Of a DNA stretch of 64,000 bases, positions 8,063 to 16,243 are shown in pieces; the stretch's first letter is position 1; each line of letters starts with the position of its first letter. A model generated the notes under the pieces. It was not told the origin of the DNA and searched no databases. It was given only the letters and a program-made list of their open reading frames with translations. The stretch is taken from positions 1 through 64,000 of the forward strand of contig NZ_LZRU01000021.1 of assembly GCF_002159085.1 (NCBI RefSeq). Reading direction: 5' to 3'. This DNA comes from Thermobacillus sp. ZCTH02-B1. Lineage in GTDB: Bacteria > Bacillota > Bacilli > Paenibacillales > Paenibacillaceae. Position numbers and translations under genes: made by a program.

Positions 8063-9112
8063 TTACGCGAGACCGGTGAGATGGAACAGCCCGGCGTTGA
8101 CGATTTCCGCCGTGACGCGCGGTTTGAGCTGCCACCGGATCTCCTCCTTGCGCGCTTCGTACTGCGCGGCGATTTCCGCCTTTCGCTCGTCGTCGGCCGC
8201 TTCGATCAGCGGTTCGTAATAGTGGGCGAGCTGCGCGAGTTCCTCCTTGAGCCGCTCGTTCGCCGCGGCCGCCCAGCCGTAATCGCAGGCCCGGAGTTTG
8301 CGCATCAGCGCCTGCTCGATCAGATCGGCCGCCTTCCGGATCGACAGGGAGGCGCCGGTGATGTGCACGTTCGCAGGCAGGCGGGGGGTGAGCCTGAGCC
8401 CCTGCAACCGGTCGAAAAATTGCTCGACGACGGTTCCGGTGGCGAGCGAGACGCCGAAGGCGTGCATTTCCTCGCGCTTCAGGTCGCATACGAACCCCAC
8501 CTTGACGTTGACGCCGAGCCAGGGCGTGCAGGGGTGGGAATCGTACGGGTGCAGCGCCCGCTCGTCCGGCTGCTGGAAAAGGCAGACGAACCGGCCGCCG
8601 CGCCGCGCCGCCGCGAAAATCTGCTCGAGCCGCCGCGAGCCGAAGTACAGATCGTCGCGCGGCGTCCGCACGCCGGGATTCATCGGCGCAAGGCCGAACG
8701 CGCGGCTCAAGACGGCCATGCCGGCCTGCTCCGGCGCGGCGTTCGCCTGCGCGGACGGCGCACCGTCGCCGGCGCCCGATTGGTCGCCCTTCGGCGCGTC
8801 CGCCGCATTCGCCGTCGCACCCGCCGCGCCGCCTTCCGTCCGGCCTTCGGTCCGCCCGCCTTGCGCCGCCGCGCTGTCCGCCCCGTTCATCGCGTCGTAC
8901 TTCGCCGGATCCGTCACGAGCAGCAGCGTCATCGTCTCCGGCTCGATGCCGGTGCGGTCGACGAAGCTCCAGTAATAGGGACGGTTCGTCAGCTCGCGGT
9001 CTGCCGCGGGCGACAGTTTCACCTTGAAGTGGGCGGGCGATTTTTCGAGGATCGTGCAGCCGGTCGCCTCGAGATACCGCTCGACGAAGCGATGGATCTG
9101 CTTCGCGTTCAT
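8063..9112 (-). CDS. yqhG: YqhG family protein
   Basis: 349 residues, starting MNAKQIHRFVERYLEATGC. YqhG is a conserved protein of unknown function that sits directly downstream of the SNF2 helicase gene yqhH in bacilli, as here. The ATG overlaps the yqhH stop by four bases (ATGA), which implies translational coupling and a shared mRNA. Conserved-looking blocks are YYWSFVDRTGIEPETMTL, LYFGSRRLEQIF, and a C-terminal helical region ending IVNAGLFHLTGLA. Residues 77-130 are an Ala/Gly/Asp-rich low-complexity insert absent from what I know of the family, making the protein longer than the usual 260-290. Confidence 0.85.
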   Translation of the reverse strand: MNAKQIHRFVERYLEATGCTILEKSPAHFKVKLSPAADRELTNRPYYWSFVDRTGIEPETMTLLLVTDPAKYDAMNGADSAAAQGGRTEGRTEGGAAGATANAADAPKGDQSGAGDGAPSAQANAAPEQAGMAVLSRAFGLAPMNPGVRTPRDDLYFGSRRLEQIFAAARRGGRFVCLFQQPDERALHPYDSHPCTPWLGVNVKVGFVCDLKREEMHAFGVSLATGTVVEQFFDRLQGLRLTPRLPANVHITGASLSIRKAADLIEQALMRKLRACDYGWAAAANERLKEELAQLAHYYEPLIEAADDERKAEIAAQYEARKEEIRWQLKPRVTAEIVNAGLFHLTGLA

Positions 9113-10923
9113 GGCCGCGCCTCCGCGGCGTCCGCGCCGTCCGGCACGACGGAGAAGACCGGCAGGACGCGGTCGAGCGAGGGTTTCGCCGGACGCTTCG
9201 CGTCCGCGCGCAGCCGGTTGATCGAACGGCCGAGGGCGTCGATGCCGCGCCGGATGTCGGCGTCGCCCTTCGCCTCGAGGACGAGGCGCGCCAGCCGCTG
9301 CTCCAGCGGCTGGTCCTCCCGCTCAAGCCGCCCGAGGATGTCGTCCAGCTCGCCGACGACCATCTCGAACAGGTTGATTTTCTCGTGCAGCAGGCGGAGG
9401 ATGTGCTCTTCAATCGTGCCGGTCGTGTACAGGTTGTAGATGTTCACGTCGTTCGTCTGCCCGAGCCGGTGCACCCGCCCGATCCGCTGTTCGACGCGCA
9501 TCGGGTTCCACGGCAGGTCGAAGTTGATCACGTGGTGGCAGAACTGCAGGTTGATGCCTTCGCCTCCCGCCTCGGTCGCGACGAGCACCCGGGCGCGGCC
9601 GCGGAACAGGTCCATCATCCAGTCCTTCTTGCCCCGGTTCATGCCGCCGCGGTACGGCACGGCGATGATGCCGTGCTGCTTCAGGAACTGGAGCAAATAT
9701 TCCTGCGTCGCGCGATATTCGGTGAAGATGATCATCTTGCCGTCCGTCCCGCGGATCAGCTCGAGCGCCTTCTCCGCCTTCGAATTCGCGCGGACGCGCC
9801 GGATGCATTCGATCAGCTCCCAGAGCTTCGCGCGCAGCGGCGAATCTTCCGCGGTTTTCTTGAACAGGTTGAACAGCGTCAGAAATACGGCGTCCCGGCT
9901 GCTGCACACTTCGCGCTGCAGCGTGATGAGGGACAGCGCGCTCGCGAGATCCCGTCCGCCCTCGTCGTACCGCTGCCGGACGAAGCCGGTCACCGCGTCG
10001 TAGAGCGCCTTCTCCTCCGGCGACAGCCGGACTTCGATGTTGCGCACGAACCGCTTCGTGAAGCGGATGCCGCCGTCGCTGCGCCGGTTGCGGATCATGA
10101 CGGCGGACAGCGCCTCCTGCAGCCGGTCCTCGTTCTTCGGCAGCCGCTTGTCCGCGACGAAGTTGGCGGAAAATTCACTTTGCCCTCCGAGCTGGCCGGG
10201 TTTGAGCAGCGTGATCAGGTTGTACAGCTCGTCCATGTCGTTCTGCACGGGCGTCGCGGTGAGGAGGAGGCAGTATTTTTTACGCAGCTGCTGGATGAAC
10301 TGATAGTTCGACGTCTTCTTGTTCTTGAGCTTGTGCGCTTCGTCGACGATCAGCATGTCGTAGTCGCGGGAGAGCAGCAATTCACGGTGCGGCTCGCGCT
10401 TCGCGGTGTCGATCGAGGCGACGACGAAGTCAGCATGCCAGGAGTGCGCTTTTTTCTGCGCGATCGCCGGGATGCCGAATTTCTGGTTAAGCTCGCGCAC
10501 CCACTGCAGCACGAGCGACGCGGGGACGAGGATCAGCGCCCGGCGGACGAGACCGCGCACGATGTATTCCTTCAGAATCAGTCCGGCTTCGATCGTCTTG
10601 CCGAGCCCGACTTCGTCGGCGAGAATCGCGCGGCCGCCCATTTCGGCCAGCACCTTGCGCGCCGTCGCGATCTGGTGCGGCATCGGCTCGAACGCCGCCG
10701 GCAGGCAGCGGAGCGCCTGCAGCTCGTCGAAGCTCGTCACCAGCTTCGCGCGTTCGGCTTCGACCGCGAGCTGAAAAAGCGTCCAGTCGTCCCACGGGCC
10801 GTTGCGTGCCGCGCGTTCCGCCAGCTCGTCGACCCAGGACCGGTCGAAGGAGAACTCCACGCTCGTGTGGGGCGTCTTGCCGGTTCCGGCCGCGGAGCGG
10901 TCCGTTCTCGGGATCGGATGCAT
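9109..10923 (-). CDS. yqhH: SNF2-family DEAD/H helicase YqhH
   Basis: 604 residues. SNF2/RapA-like ATPase with Walker A DEVGLGKTIEAG (about residue 101), DEAH box VDEAHKLKN (about 190), motif III LLTATPVQN, and C-terminal helicase motifs EAGGEGINLQF and QRIGRVHRLGQ. It lacks extra RapA domains and is near normal length for YqhH. GGAGG lies 10 bases before the ATG. Divergent from nrdJ. The family's role in bacilli is unknown; RNA polymerase recycling or nucleic-acid translocation are plausible by analogy with RapA. Confidence 0.92.
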   Translation of the reverse strand: MHPIPRTDRSAAGTGKTPHTSVEFSFDRSWVDELAERAARNGPWDDWTLFQLAVEAERAKLVTSFDELQALRCLPAAFEPMPHQIATARKVLAEMGGRAILADEVGLGKTIEAGLILKEYIVRGLVRRALILVPASLVLQWVRELNQKFGIPAIAQKKAHSWHADFVVASIDTAKREPHRELLLSRDYDMLIVDEAHKLKNKKTSNYQFIQQLRKKYCLLLTATPVQNDMDELYNLITLLKPGQLGGQSEFSANFVADKRLPKNEDRLQEALSAVMIRNRRSDGGIRFTKRFVRNIEVRLSPEEKALYDAVTGFVRQRYDEGGRDLASALSLITLQREVCSSRDAVFLTLFNLFKKTAEDSPLRAKLWELIECIRRVRANSKAEKALELIRGTDGKMIIFTEYRATQEYLLQFLKQHGIIAVPYRGGMNRGKKDWMMDLFRGRARVLVATEAGGEGINLQFCHHVINFDLPWNPMRVEQRIGRVHRLGQTNDVNIYNLYTTGTIEEHILRLLHEKINLFEMVVGELDDILGRLEREDQPLEQRLARLVLEAKGDADIRRGIDALGRSINRLRADAKRPAKPSLDRVLPVFSVVPDGADAAEARP

Positions 10924-11135
10924 CGCTGATCTTCCTCCGCTGGTGATGTTATCCGTTAGTATGGCCGTCCGGCGGTCGATTCATAAGGAGGGCATGCGCT
11001 TGGAGGGTGCGCGCCGGGGGCGGGAGATGCGACGAAAGCCCCCCCCCGGAACGGGCGGATGATGCAACGATTTGTATCAAAGCGGCATCGGAACGCCGGG
11101 CGTCGGAGGATACGTTTTGTTGCCGAAAATGGGAC

Positions 11136-11164
11136 TTGGAATACTATATGTTGTGGTGTAAAAT
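11136..11164 (+). promoter_or_regulatory. Probable sigma-A promoter of nrdJ
   Basis: TTGGAA, 17-bp spacer, TAAAAT, in the AT-rich island between yqhH and nrdJ. The upstream NrdR box occupies the spacer. Confidence 0.55.
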
Positions 11165-11189
11165 GGGTTGCGAACTCTATATATTGTGT
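11141..11189 (+). promoter_or_regulatory. Pair of NrdR boxes upstream of nrdJ
   Basis: Two 16-bp sites match the NrdR consensus ACACWATATATWGTGT. Box 1 at 11141-11156 (ATACTATATGTTGTGG) has 13 of 16 matches and box 2 at 11174-11189 (ACTCTATATATTGTGT) has 15 of 16. They start 33 bp apart, three helical turns, which is the usual phased arrangement for the ATP/dATP-sensing repressor NrdR. Box 1 overlaps the promoter spacer and box 2 lies just downstream, so repression at high dATP is expected. Confidence 0.82.
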
Positions 11190-11250
11190 ACATGCCGCGA
11201 ATCCGGTCCGATGCCGCAAACGGCAAATCCTTTGCTTGGAGGAGCAGCGA

Positions 11251-13848
11251 ATGAAAGTGACGAAGGGCAGCAAGCTGGAAGGCTTGAGCGAAAAGATTTT
11301 TCTGGATCGCTATGCGTGGAAGAATCCCGATCCGTCCGGCGCGAAGGTCGGCGACGTCGTGCTCGTGCTGACGAAGGACGATCCGAAGTTTCCGGCGAAG
11401 GAAGTCGGGGAAGTGATCGCGCGCCAGGGGAGCCGCGTAACCGTGCGGACGCGCGCCGGCCAGATCGTCGAGACGGAAATCGAGAAGCTGACGCTGACGA
11501 TCGAGAAGACGCCGGAGGAAATGTGGAACCGGCTCGCGAAGGCGATGGCGTCGGTGGAGGATACGCCCGAGAAGCGGAAGCTGTGGGAGGAGCGGTTCCG
11601 TTACATCCTGGACGACTGGAAGCTCGTGCCGGGCGGCCGGATTGCGGCCGGCGCGGGGACAAGCGATGAGCTGACGCTGTTCAACTGCTACGTCATCCCT
11701 TCGCCGAAGGACAGCCGGGGCGGCATCATGAAGACGCTGACCGAGATGACGGAGATCATGGCGCGGGGCGGCGGCGTCGGCATCAACCTGTCCAGCCTGC
11801 GGCCGCGGCGCGCGGTCGTGGCGGGCGTGAACGGCTCGTCGAGCGGCGCCGTCTCCTGGGGCGGCCTGTTCAGCTACACGACCGGCCTGATCGAGCAGGG
11901 CGGCAGCCGGCGCGGCGCGCTCATGCTCATGATGAACGACTGGCATCCGGACCTCCTGGACTTTATTACGGTGAAGCAGACGATGGGGCAGCTCACGAAC
12001 GCGAACCTGTCGGTCTGCATCAGCAACGCGTTCATGAAAGCCGTGAAGGAGGACCTGGACTGGGAGCTCGTCTTCCCGGACACGCGCGACCCCGATTACG
12101 ACGAGGTGTGGGACGGCGACCTGCAGAAATGGCGTTCCCTCGGCAAGAAGGTCGTGCTCTACCGGACGCTCAAGGCGCGCGACATCTGGCACACGATCAT
12201 CGAATCGGCCTGGAAGTCGGCCGAGCCGGGCGTCGTGTTCATGGAATATTACAATCAGATGTCCAACAGCTGGTACTTCAACCCGATCATCTGCACGAAT
12301 CCGTGCGGCGAGCAGGGGCTGCCGGCGTGGGGCGTCTGCAACCTGTCGGCGATCAACCTGTCGAAGTTCTATGACGAGGAAAAGGACGACGTCGACTGGG
12401 ACGAGCTCGCGAAGGTGACGCGCTGGTCGGTCCGCTTCCTCGACAACGTCATCGACAAGACGCCGTACCATTTCAAGGAGAACGAGCGGAACCAGAAGCG
12501 CGAGCGCCGCATCGGCCTCGGCACGATGGGGCTTGCGGAGCTCATGATCCGGCTGAAGATCCGCTACGGCAGCCCGGAATCGCTGGAGTTCCTCGACAAG
12601 CTCTACGGCTTCATCGCGCGCGAGGCGTACCTGGCCTCGACGGAGATCGCCGCGGAGAAGGGCTCGTTCGAGGCGTTCGACTGCGAGAAGTTCCTGCAGA
12701 GCGGCTTCATGCGCCACATGGTCAGCGTCTATCCGGAGGTGGGCGAGGCGATCCGGAAGCGCGGCATGCGCAATGTCACCGTCCTCACGCAGGCGCCGAC
12801 GGGCAGCACGGGGACGATGGTCGGGACGTCAACGGGCATCGAACCGTACTACGCCTTCGAATATTATCGGCAAAGCCGGCTCGGACTCGACAAGCAGTAT
12901 GTGCCGATCGCCAAGGAATGGATGGACGCGCATCCGGGCGAGGAGCTGCCGGACTATTTCGTGACGGCGATGGACCTGACCGCGGAGGACCACATCCGCG
13001 TGCAGGCGGCGATCCAGCGCTGGGTCGACAGCTCGATCTCGAAGACGGCGAACGCGCCGCATGATTTCACGATCGAGGAGACGAAGAAGCTGTACGAGCT
13101 CGCGTTCGAGCTTGGCTGCAAGGGCGTTACGATCTACCGCGACGGCAGCCGCGACACGCAGGTGCTCTCGACGGCGAAGGACGACAAGAAGGACGCGGAG
13201 GCGAAGAATGAATCCGCCGCGGCTTCGCCGGCGGGCGACGCGGAGGCGATCGGCAAGCTCAACGCCGCGCTCAACGCGAACGTCTCGAAGCAGGAAGAGC
13301 AGGAGTTCGACCGGCAGTACAAGCGCCGTCCGCAGGTGCTGCGCGGGGCGACGTACAAGCTGAACACGCCGCTCGGCGTCGCGTACATCACGATCAACGA
13401 CATCGACGGCACGCCGGGCGAAATCTTCCTCAACGTCGGCAAGGCCGGCTCCGACGTGTTCGCGATGGCCGAGGCGCTCGGCCGCGTCTGCTCGCTGTTC
13501 CTGCGCTACGGCGACCACGGCAACAAGGTGAAGCTGCTGATCAAGCACCTGAAGGGAATCGGCGGCAGCGGCGCGATCGGCTTCGGCGCGAACCGCGTCG
13601 AATCGATCGCCGACGCCGTCGCGAAGGCGCTCGAGATGCACGTTGCGGCGGGCAAGCCGTCCGCAGGCGAGGCGGCGACGGAAGTGCCGCCGATCGCGGC
13701 GGCCGCGGAACCGGCCGTCACGCTGCCCGGCGGCAAGGACGGTCCCGTCGAATCGCGCGACCTGTGCCCGTCCTGCGGCTCGGCTTCGCTGCTGAACATC
13801 GAAGGCTGCAAGACGTGCACGAACTGCGGCTACAGCCGTTGCGGGTGA
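11251..13848 (+). CDS. nrdJ: Adenosylcobalamin-dependent (class II) ribonucleotide reductase
   Basis: 865 residues; reduces ribonucleotides to deoxyribonucleotides using coenzyme B12, without oxygen. The N-terminal disulfide Cys lies in LFNCYVIPS (about residue 146). The active-site block NPCGEQGLPAWGVCNLSAIN holds the thiyl-radical Cys and catalytic Asn/Glu, and the substrate/phosphate loop is APTGSTGTM. The C-terminus ends in a four-Cys zinc ribbon (CPSCGS...CKTCTNCGYSRCG), which also provides the redox-active tail cysteines of this subtype. GGAGGA precedes the ATG at 11251; further upstream in-frame sequence lies in the regulatory region and is not coding. NrdR boxes precede it and a strong terminator follows, so it is monocistronic. 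Confidence 0.96.
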   Translation: MKVTKGSKLEGLSEKIFLDRYAWKNPDPSGAKVGDVVLVLTKDDPKFPAKEVGEVIARQGSRVTVRTRAGQIVETEIEKLTLTIEKTPEEMWNRLAKAMASVEDTPEKRKLWEERFRYILDDWKLVPGGRIAAGAGTSDELTLFNCYVIPSPKDSRGGIMKTLTEMTEIMARGGGVGINLSSLRPRRAVVAGVNGSSSGAVSWGGLFSYTTGLIEQGGSRRGALMLMMNDWHPDLLDFITVKQTMGQLTNANLSVCISNAFMKAVKEDLDWELVFPDTRDPDYDEVWDGDLQKWRSLGKKVVLYRTLKARDIWHTIIESAWKSAEPGVVFMEYYNQMSNSWYFNPIICTNPCGEQGLPAWGVCNLSAINLSKFYDEEKDDVDWDELAKVTRWSVRFLDNVIDKTPYHFKENERNQKRERRIGLGTMGLAELMIRLKIRYGSPESLEFLDKLYGFIAREAYLASTEIAAEKGSFEAFDCEKFLQSGFMRHMVSVYPEVGEAIRKRGMRNVTVLTQAPTGSTGTMVGTSTGIEPYYAFEYYRQSRLGLDKQYVPIAKEWMDAHPGEELPDYFVTAMDLTAEDHIRVQAAIQRWVDSSISKTANAPHDFTIEETKKLYELAFELGCKGVTIYRDGSRDTQVLSTAKDDKKDAEAKNESAAASPAGDAEAIGKLNAALNANVSKQEEQEFDRQYKRRPQVLRGATYKLNTPLGVAYITINDIDGTPGEIFLNVGKAGSDVFAMAEALGRVCSLFLRYGDHGNKVKLLIKHLKGIGGSGAIGFGANRVESIADAVAKALEMHVAAGKPSAGEAATEVPPIAAAAEPAVTLPGGKDGPVESRDLCPSCGSASLLNIEGCKTCTNCGYSRCG

Positions 13849-13876
13849 AGCGGAAGGATCAGGCGGGGTTGAAAGG

Positions 13877-13935
13877 GCGACCTCCGGAAGACGGTTCGTT
13901 CGTCTCTCCGGACGGTCGCTTTCCTGTCTTTTTCT
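13877..13935 (+). terminator. Terminator of nrdJ
   Basis: A long imperfect stem (outer pairs GCGACC / GGTCGC, inner TCCGG and AGACG arms) is followed by a T-rich tract from 13920. Confidence 0.75.
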
Positions 13936-13972
13936 ACTTTTATATATGGTCAGGCGGGACGCGGGTGCGGGT

Positions 13973-14001
13973 TTGACAAAAGGGGGTGCGCCGCGTATAA
14001 T
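13973..14001 (+). promoter_or_regulatory. Consensus sigma-A promoter of the CatE-like gene
   Basis: Perfect hexamers TTGACA and TATAAT with a 17-bp spacer, the best promoter in the window. A perfect promoter usually implies tight repression; a palindrome lies immediately downstream. Confidence 0.85.
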
Positions 14002-14002
14002 C

Positions 14003-14019
14003 ACTTACAATATGTAAGT
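14003..14019. promoter_or_regulatory. 17-bp perfect palindrome, probable repressor operator
   Basis: ACTTACA-ATA-TGTAAGT begins one base after the -10 box, covering the expected transcription start. The position suits a steric repressor. MarR- and HxlR/DUF24-type regulators control catE in B. subtilis, so a thiol/quinone-sensing repressor is a reasonable guess; no regulator gene is adjacent. Confidence 0.7.
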
Positions 14020-14041
14020 AACTTGATGCGGGGTGGGAACG

Positions 14042-14893
14042 TTGACCGGTTTTCATCGGGCGCCGTGCACCTATGTCGGCCGGGTAAATCTGAAGGTGTG
14101 CGATCTCGAACGCGCCCTCCGGTTCTACCGGGACGTGATCGGATTCCGGGTGCTGGCGCAAACCGGCAGCACCGCGTTGCTGACCGCGGACGGGAAGACG
14201 GTGCTGCTTGCGCTCGAGCGGCCGGACGATGTGGTTCCGAAGCAGGCCGGGACGACCGGGCTGTATCATGTTGCGTTGCTGCTGCCGAGCCGGACGGATC
14301 TTGCGCGGATCGTCAGGCATTTCGCCCGCATCGGGCTTCGGTTCGGCCATTCCGACCATCTGGTCAGCGAGGCGCTGTATCTGTCGGATCCGGACGGGAA
14401 CGGGATCGAGATTTACCGGGACCGGGACCCGTCGGAATGGACCTGGAACAACGGCGAAGTGGAAATGGCCGTCGATCCGATCGACTTCCGCGATCTGTTG
14501 GCGGCGACGGAGGACAGACCCTGGGACGGGCTGCCCGCCGGCACGCTGATGGGCCACATTCATCTGCACGTGTCGGAGCTGGGGGCGGCCGAACGCTTCT
14601 ATGTGGACGGGCTCGGCTTCGAAGTGGTGAACCGCTACGGTCCGCAGGCGCTGTTTCTGTCGACGGGCCGCTACCATCATCATATCGGCCTCAACACCTG
14701 GAACGGCGTGGGCGCGCCCCGGCCGGCCCGGAACAGCGTCGGCCTCCGGTCGTTCACGCTCGTCTATCCCGGCGAGACGGCGAGGACGCGCGCCGTGGAG
14801 CGGCTCCGGACCCTGGGCGTCGACGTGGAGGAGGAGGACGACATGTACGCGGCGGAAGATCCGTCGGGGAACCGGGTGCTGCTCGCGATTTGA
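14042..14893 (+). CDS. VOC-family extradiol dioxygenase, CatE-like
   Basis: 283 residues, two vicinal-oxygen-chelate modules. Module 1 begins YVGRVNLKVCDLERALRFY and module 2 MGHIHLHVSELGAAERFY. The metal ligands of this family are visible as the His in GHIHLHV, the His in the YHHHIGLNTW region and a C-terminal Glu in the AAEDPSGNRVLL block. Bacillus CatE cleaves catechol and detoxifies quinone-type aromatics with CatD. No catD is adjacent. The TTG at 14042 is chosen because GGGGTGG lies 5 bases upstream and it gives the usual MTGFHRAP N-terminus; a GTG at 14033 is possible. Confidence 0.82.
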   Translation: MTGFHRAPCTYVGRVNLKVCDLERALRFYRDVIGFRVLAQTGSTALLTADGKTVLLALERPDDVVPKQAGTTGLYHVALLLPSRTDLARIVRHFARIGLRFGHSDHLVSEALYLSDPDGNGIEIYRDRDPSEWTWNNGEVEMAVDPIDFRDLLAATEDRPWDGLPAGTLMGHIHLHVSELGAAERFYVDGLGFEVVNRYGPQALFLSTGRYHHHIGLNTWNGVGAPRPARNSVGLRSFTLVYPGETARTRAVERLRTLGVDVEEEDDMYAAEDPSGNRVLLAI

Positions 14894-14986
14894 AAGGCGG
14901 GGACGCGCGCAGGGCGTCGTGCGAGGGGGAACCGGCGCATCGGAAGCGGCGGCAAGGCCACCTTGGCCGTTCGTTCGGCACATGTT

Positions 14987-15160
14987 CGAACCTGTCCCCT
15001 TTGGTCAACGGAAAAGCTCTCCCCGTTCCGCCTCATGGCGAATCTATCCCCCTCGGTCAACAGGCTCGTCCTGGAGGGCGAAGGGGATCGGGTCTGAAAG
15101 CGTGTGGAGAGCGGCAAGCGGGAACGCATGCAGAAGATCAAGGGGGACAAAGATTGACAT
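14987..15160. repeat. Three degenerate copies of a GGGGACA-type dispersed repeat
   Basis: Related stretches occur at 14987-15008 and 15039-15061 (both reading GTTGACC.RAGGGGAYAG on the minus strand) and at 15136-15160 (plus strand, GATCAAGGGGGACAAAGATT). The 300-base gap between the CatE-like gene and the damaged chemoreceptor holds nothing else recognisable. Similar GGGGACAG motifs flank REP-associated (IS200-like) transposase genes in many bacteria, but no transposase is present here. Confidence 0.5.
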
Positions 15161-15194
15161 TGGCTTCCAAAGCGGTTGGACAAACCGGCGGGGC

Positions 15195-16068
15195 TCACGC
15201 CCCGCCGCTCATTTTCTCCAGTTCGGACGCGAGGCTGTCGAGCTGGAGATAGCTCTCCTTCACGTTGTTGATCCGTTCGTCCTGCGTGGTCATGCTGGCC
15301 GCCATTTCCTCGACGGCCGCCAGGTTCGATTCGGTCGCCTCCGCGATGAATCTGATGCGCTCGGCGATGTGCCGGTATTGCCGGAAGACGTCGTCGGACG
15401 AGGCCTGAACCCGGATCGACTGCTCCGCGAGGTGCTCCACGTCGCCGGCCAGCGCTCCGATCGTGTCGGCCATCCGTTTCGCGGCGTGATGGCTCTCGAC
15501 GATCATCCGCTGGCCGAGATTGACCTATCCGGTTGCGTTCCTCGATCGCCTGTTCGCGCTGCCGGTCGGCCTCCCGCTGCAGCCCTTCGCTGAAGCGGGT
15601 GGACGCGATGAGCGGCACCGCGATCATGAACAGATAGAGCGTGATCGTGATCGGCGAGTTGTCCATGAACAATGCATTCCGGTACGGGCTGAGGAACAGA
15701 TAGACGGTAAGCGCGAGGCCGAGCGCGCCGGTGAAGATGAGTGCGCGGAAATTGTTGTACAGGGTCATGACCGCCAGGTTCACGAAGACGAGGAAATAGG
15801 TCGTGATGATGGGATCGGTGACGGCAAGCATCAGCGTCAGACCGGTCATGATGACGGGAATGAAATACATGACAGATTCGGGGTACCAGCGCTTGTACGT
15901 CATGATCGTCGCCACGCCGCAGGAAATGACCCCGACAACCGCCAGCACGAGGATCGCCACGGGCGGCGCGTCCGTCAGGAAATCGACGATGATGCCGAGA
16001 ATCAGCATGCCCCAGATGATGTTGACGAGCAGTTTGTTCCGTCTGTGCAGGGTTTCGGCTGCGTTCAT
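15195..16068 (-). pseudogene. Six-TM methyl-accepting chemotaxis protein, internally deleted and frameshifted
   Basis: The N-terminal 180 residues from ATG 16068 (AAAGG 9 bases upstream) form six membrane helices ending in ASTRFSEGLQREADRQREQ and EERNRI, the entry to an MCP signalling helix. Near 15525 the frame changes. The next frame continues VNLGQRMIVESHHAAKRM to the stop at 15195, ending AAVEEMAASMTTQDERI and LDSLASELEKMSGGA, the normal exit helix of an MCP. The roughly 200 residues between them, including the hairpin tip that contacts CheW/CheA, are missing. A deletion joining the entry and exit helices out of frame explains both features. A GC hairpin (15187-15206) surrounds the stop codon. 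Confidence 0.75.
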
Positions 16069-16207
16069 GAATTCCATCCTTTCTTCATAGGAATTTAGGA
16101 ATTTGGGAACATGACTGATTCCACATTACCATATCTGGCATGAATTGTGCAATGTAGTATGTAATAGATCTGTAAGGTAAGCGAGGCGAATACGCGCCGA
16201 ACGAACG

Positions 16208-16239
16208 AAGCCGGTCCTCCCGGTCAGGGAGGCCGGCTT
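16208..16239 (-). terminator. Hairpin after the exonuclease gene
   Basis: On the minus strand AAGCCGGCCTCCC pairs with GGGAGG(A)CCGGCTT with one bulged base, starting 5 bases past the stop at 16244. The T content downstream is modest. Confidence 0.5.
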
Positions 16240-16243
16240 CCGG

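Noticed and set aside
14033-14041. GTG at 14033 as start of the CatE-like gene
   Set aside because: No ribosome binding site precedes it; the GGGGTGG overlaps it and is correctly spaced for the TTG at 14042.
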